Origin: Flavivirga aquatica
GTDB lineage: Bacteria > Bacteroidota > Bacteroidia > Flavobacteriales > Flavobacteriaceae
DNA: 64,000 nt
Direction: 5' to 3'
NCBI RefSeq assembly: GCF_001747085.1
Contig: NZ_MDJD01000054.1
Span: forward strand, 124,001-188,000
Shown here piece by piece: positions 61,665 through 64,000 of the stretch. How positions within the stretch are numbered: the first letter of the stretch is position 1; every line of letters begins with the position of its first letter. A program made the translations under genes and the position numbers. The notes beneath the pieces were generated by a model. It saw only the letters and a list, made by a program, of their open reading frames with translations. It made no database searches and was not told the origin of the DNA.

Positions 61665-62992
61665 AACACAGGTTCATGCATTTTAATCTCTTCTTCTTCG
61701 GTTACATTAAATTGTTGGAATGCAATTCGCTTTTCTATAGGGTAATGGTCTACACCTGTTAATTCTTTAATAATAAATGAGTTTCTGTAACATGCCATCC
61801 CTAAATCTGGTGTCACAAATCCATGTGTGTGTAATTCTGCATTTTGTACAAAAATATCTGTTCCTATATGGTCGATAGCATAGTTACGGTGTACATTATA
61901 TCTTCCTTTTTCATCTCTACGAATTCTATCTTTAATACCTTCTATAAATTTAGGTTCTTGATACTCGTAACCTGTAGCTAATACTAAGGCTTCTGTTTTA
62001 TGTTGATAATACTTATCTTGTTCATTCTGGTGTATTTTAAGATAGAAACTTTTTAAAGCAGCATCGTAAGTGGCATGTTTTAATTCTGAATTTGTTCGAA
62101 GGTTAATTGAAACTTTATTTGTTACTTGCTTTGTGTATATTAAATCATAAATGTTAGCAATTAAATCCTGATTGATTCCTTTATACAAATGTTTTTGATT
62201 TTTGATTAAATCGTCTCTTTTTGCTGAAGGTAAATTGTAAAAGTAATCTACATATTCTGGAGAAGTCATTTCTAAAGTAAGTTTGGAATACTCTAGAGGA
62301 AAAAATCTTGGAGAACGTGTAACCCAGTTAAGCTCGTAACCTTGGTCTATGCCTTGCAAAAGGTCGTAAAAAATTTCGGCGGCACTTTGCCCGCTTCCTA
62401 AAACTGTAATTGATTTTTTTTCTTGTAATGCTGATTTTTGGGACATATATGACGATGAATGAATGGCTTCATCCTTTAAAAACTTACAACAGTTAGGTAT
62501 AAAAGGTTGTGTACCTGTACCTAGTATTAACTTTTTTGTTTTATAAATTTTATCTTCATTTGTTTTTGTACATTTAGATAACACTGTATAATTCTTTTCA
62601 TCTTCATTATAAGTGATTTTCGTTACCTCTGTTTGAAAATGAACGTTGGATAGTTTTTGTATAGCCCATTGGCAATATTGATTGTATTCGTTTCGAAGTA
62701 ACAAAAAGTTTTCTCGGATATAAAAAGAATATATTCGCCCTTGTTCTTTTATATAATTTAAAAAACTGAATGGATTTGTTGGATCTGCAAGTGTTACCAA
62801 ATCTGCCATAAATGGAATTTGAAGCGTTGTATCTTCTAACAACATTCCTGGATGCCAATTAAATTTTTCTTTTTTATCTAAAAAAATGCCATTTAGTGTG
62901 CTTATAGATTCTGTTAAACAGGCTAATCCTAAATTCATTGGCCCCACTCCTATCGCTATAAAGTCAAGTATATTATTTGTGTTTGTATCCAT
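61661..62992 (-). CDS. Lysine/ornithine/diamine N-monooxygenase (IucD/SidA/PvdA family)
   Basis: A 443-residue flavin-dependent N-hydroxylase. The FAD motif is altered but recognisable (DFIAIGVGPMNLGLACL), with PFMADLVTLADPTNPFSFLN, the NADPH motif VLGSGQSAAEIFYDL, and the C-terminal ALVLATGYEYQEP and HGFVTPDLGMACYRN. It would hydroxylate the terminal amine of a diamine (cadaverine-like) or lysine. It starts 2 bases after the decarboxylase gene. Confidence 0.94.
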   Translation of the reverse strand: MDTNTNNILDFIAIGVGPMNLGLACLTESISTLNGIFLDKKEKFNWHPGMLLEDTTLQIPFMADLVTLADPTNPFSFLNYIKEQGRIYSFYIRENFLLLRNEYNQYCQWAIQKLSNVHFQTEVTKITYNEDEKNYTVLSKCTKTNEDKIYKTKKLILGTGTQPFIPNCCKFLKDEAIHSSSYMSQKSALQEKKSITVLGSGQSAAEIFYDLLQGIDQGYELNWVTRSPRFFPLEYSKLTLEMTSPEYVDYFYNLPSAKRDDLIKNQKHLYKGINQDLIANIYDLIYTKQVTNKVSINLRTNSELKHATYDAALKSFYLKIHQNEQDKYYQHKTEALVLATGYEYQEPKFIEGIKDRIRRDEKGRYNVHRNYAIDHIGTDIFVQNAELHTHGFVTPDLGMACYRNSFIIKELTGVDHYPIEKRIAFQQFNVTEEEEIKMHEPVL

Positions 62993-62994
62993 TT

Positions 62995-64000
62995 TTAATT
63001 CTTATTTTTATAATTACGACCTGTATCTTTAATCATTTGGATGATATTTAATAAATCATCTATAGTACTTTTAGGGTTTAATAATGTAAATTTCAAGTAC
63101 ACTTTTCCATTTAATTTTGTACTGGCTACTGAAGCTTGACCTGAATTAAAAAGGGTATTTTTAACGTATAGGTTAATGGTATCATGAAGAACTTCTTCTT
63201 GAATGCCTTGTCCTTTATATCTAAAAACTAGTGTACTTAATTCTGGTTTGTGAGCGATTTCAAAATAAGGGTCGTCTTTAATACTATGGTATAAGTCTAA
63301 AGCTAAATAATGCACTTTTTCAAGAAAAGAACCTATTGCCTTATCTCCTGTCATTTTTAATGTAAACCAAAGTTTTAAAGCATCGAACCTACGCGTGGTT
63401 TGTATTGATTTTTCAATTAAATTTGGACAGTCCTCATCTCTATGTTCCAAAGGATTTAGGTAATCTGCGTAGTAAGAGATGTATTTAAAATATTTTGTAT
63501 CCCTTACCAAAAAGGCACTAGAACATACGGGTTGGAACATGGTTTTATGGAAATCGATCGTAATAGAATCTGCTAATTCTATACCTTTTAAATGTTCTTG
63601 ATGGGTTTCTGTTAGTATATAACTTCCGCCATAAGCACCATCTACATGAAACCACATATCATATTCATTAGTAATTTTAGCTATCGTTTCAAGCGGATCG
63701 AAACTTCCAAAATCTGTTGTTCCTGCTGTTGCTACTATAGCAATGGGGATGTTGCCTAGTTGTTTTTCTTTTTCGATAGCCAATACTAATGCATTGGGAT
63801 TTATTTTCATTTTATCATCTGTCTCTACAGGGATTACAGCGTTATACCCCATACCTAATAGCGCTGCATTTTTCTTAATACTAAAATGTGCTTTTTCCGA
63901 GCAGAAGAAACGAAATTTAGAAACAACACTAGACCACCCATTCTCTTTTAAATTCAATCCAAAATGTTTAAAAGCATAATGATCTCTTGCTATTAACAAA
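62995..64000 (-). CDS. PLP-dependent group II decarboxylase, 5'-partial
   Basis: The visible 334 C-terminal residues belong to the glutamate/aromatic-L-amino-acid/diaminobutyrate decarboxylase family: AIVATAGTTDFGSFDPL, the Asp that contacts the PLP ring in WFHVDGAYGGSY, and the PLP-binding Lys in SITIDFHKTMFQP. The N-terminus runs off the right edge. In this context lysine to cadaverine is the expected first step of the siderophore pathway. It is the promoter-proximal gene seen of the operon. Confidence 0.93.
   Translation of the reverse strand, partial: LLIARDHYAFKHFGLNLKENGWSSVVSKFRFFCSEKAHFSIKKNAALLGMGYNAVIPVETDDKMKINPNALVLAIEKEKQLGNIPIAIVATAGTTDFGSFDPLETIAKITNEYDMWFHVDGAYGGSYILTETHQEHLKGIELADSITIDFHKTMFQPVCSSAFLVRDTKYFKYISYYADYLNPLEHRDEDCPNLIEKSIQTTRRFDALKLWFTLKMTGDKAIGSFLEKVHYLALDLYHSIKDDPYFEIAHKPELSTLVFRYKGQGIQEEVLHDTINLYVKNTLFNSGQASVASTKLNGKVYLKFTLLNPKSTIDDLLNIIQMIKDTGRNYKNKN

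Noticed and set aside
1-64000. CRISPR arrays, rRNA genes, prophage structural genes and defence systems
   Set aside because: No regularly spaced repeats, rRNA sequence, phage structural or recognised defence genes were seen; the only mobile features are IS remnants and the small tRNA-Met element.

Overview
The window looks like a chromosomal segment of a low-GC, probably marine member of the Flavobacteriaceae (Bacteroidota). The evidence is internal. Two promoters fit the Bacteroidota pattern TTTG/TTG-N19-TAnnTTTG (upstream of tRNA-Met and of an HU gene). Several families are typical of the phylum: TamL/TamB, DUF2911, DUF4290, DUF4374, Lacal_2735 and a type IX secretion sorting domain. Coding density is ordinary except in patches full of insertion-sequence debris.

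Layout. 1-4.4 kb: the end of a sodium:solute symporter, then a decayed patch with an IS630 remnant, three broken small lipoproteins and a dead Gfo/Idh/MocA oxidoreductase. 4.5-7.8 kb: DUF2911 protein, aquaporin-like channel, SDR-DUF2867 protein. 8.1-12.0 kb: a tight light/oxidative-stress operon (small protein, SDR, glutathione peroxidase, Lacal_2735, TspO, SRPBCC, photolyase). 12.3-21.2 kb: housekeeping genes (murA, DUF4290, DUF493, AAA ATPase, recQ, fmt, HU, yqgE, class IV aminotransferase, START-like protein). 21.4-25.1 kb: a 3.6 kb degenerate integrative element in tRNA-Met, bounded by an 81-82 bp direct repeat and holding a dead integrase, an IS3 fragment and an intact-looking ParDE pair. 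A second integrase tail lies just outside it. 25.4-32.6 kb: tamL and tamB.

33.2-38.7 kb is an IS-rich patch around a large secreted beta-helix protein with a T9SS sorting tail. Its terminator loop has been hit by an IS1182-type deletion derivative with exact 17 bp inverted repeats and a 9 bp target duplication. 39.1-46.9 kb is a protein-quality-control island: a divergent sigma-like protein, a DnaJ/CbpA-type co-chaperone, thioredoxin and an amber-interrupted gene on the minus strand; two Hsp20s, a broken YfdX-family lipoprotein, a YodC-like protein, two envelope proteins and an HtrA/DegP protease on the plus strand. A good sigma-54 promoter and inverted repeats lie in the divergent gap. The gene set resembles the proteobacterial transmissible locus of stress tolerance.

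47.4-64 kb is a hydroxamate siderophore locus running off the right edge. A PLP decarboxylase, an N-hydroxylase and two tandem GNAT + IucA/IucC fusion synthetases would build a bisucaberin/desferrioxamine-like product. An MFS exporter, TonB receptor, DUF4374 lipoprotein and PepSY membrane protein would handle traffic, and an AraC regulator control. Unusually, the biosynthetic operon ends with a membrane acyltransferase and a frameshifted RpfF-like (DSF synthase) crotonase, which suggests acyl tailoring or a link to fatty-acid signalling.

All assignments come from reading the sequence and from remembered family features. No database search was run.
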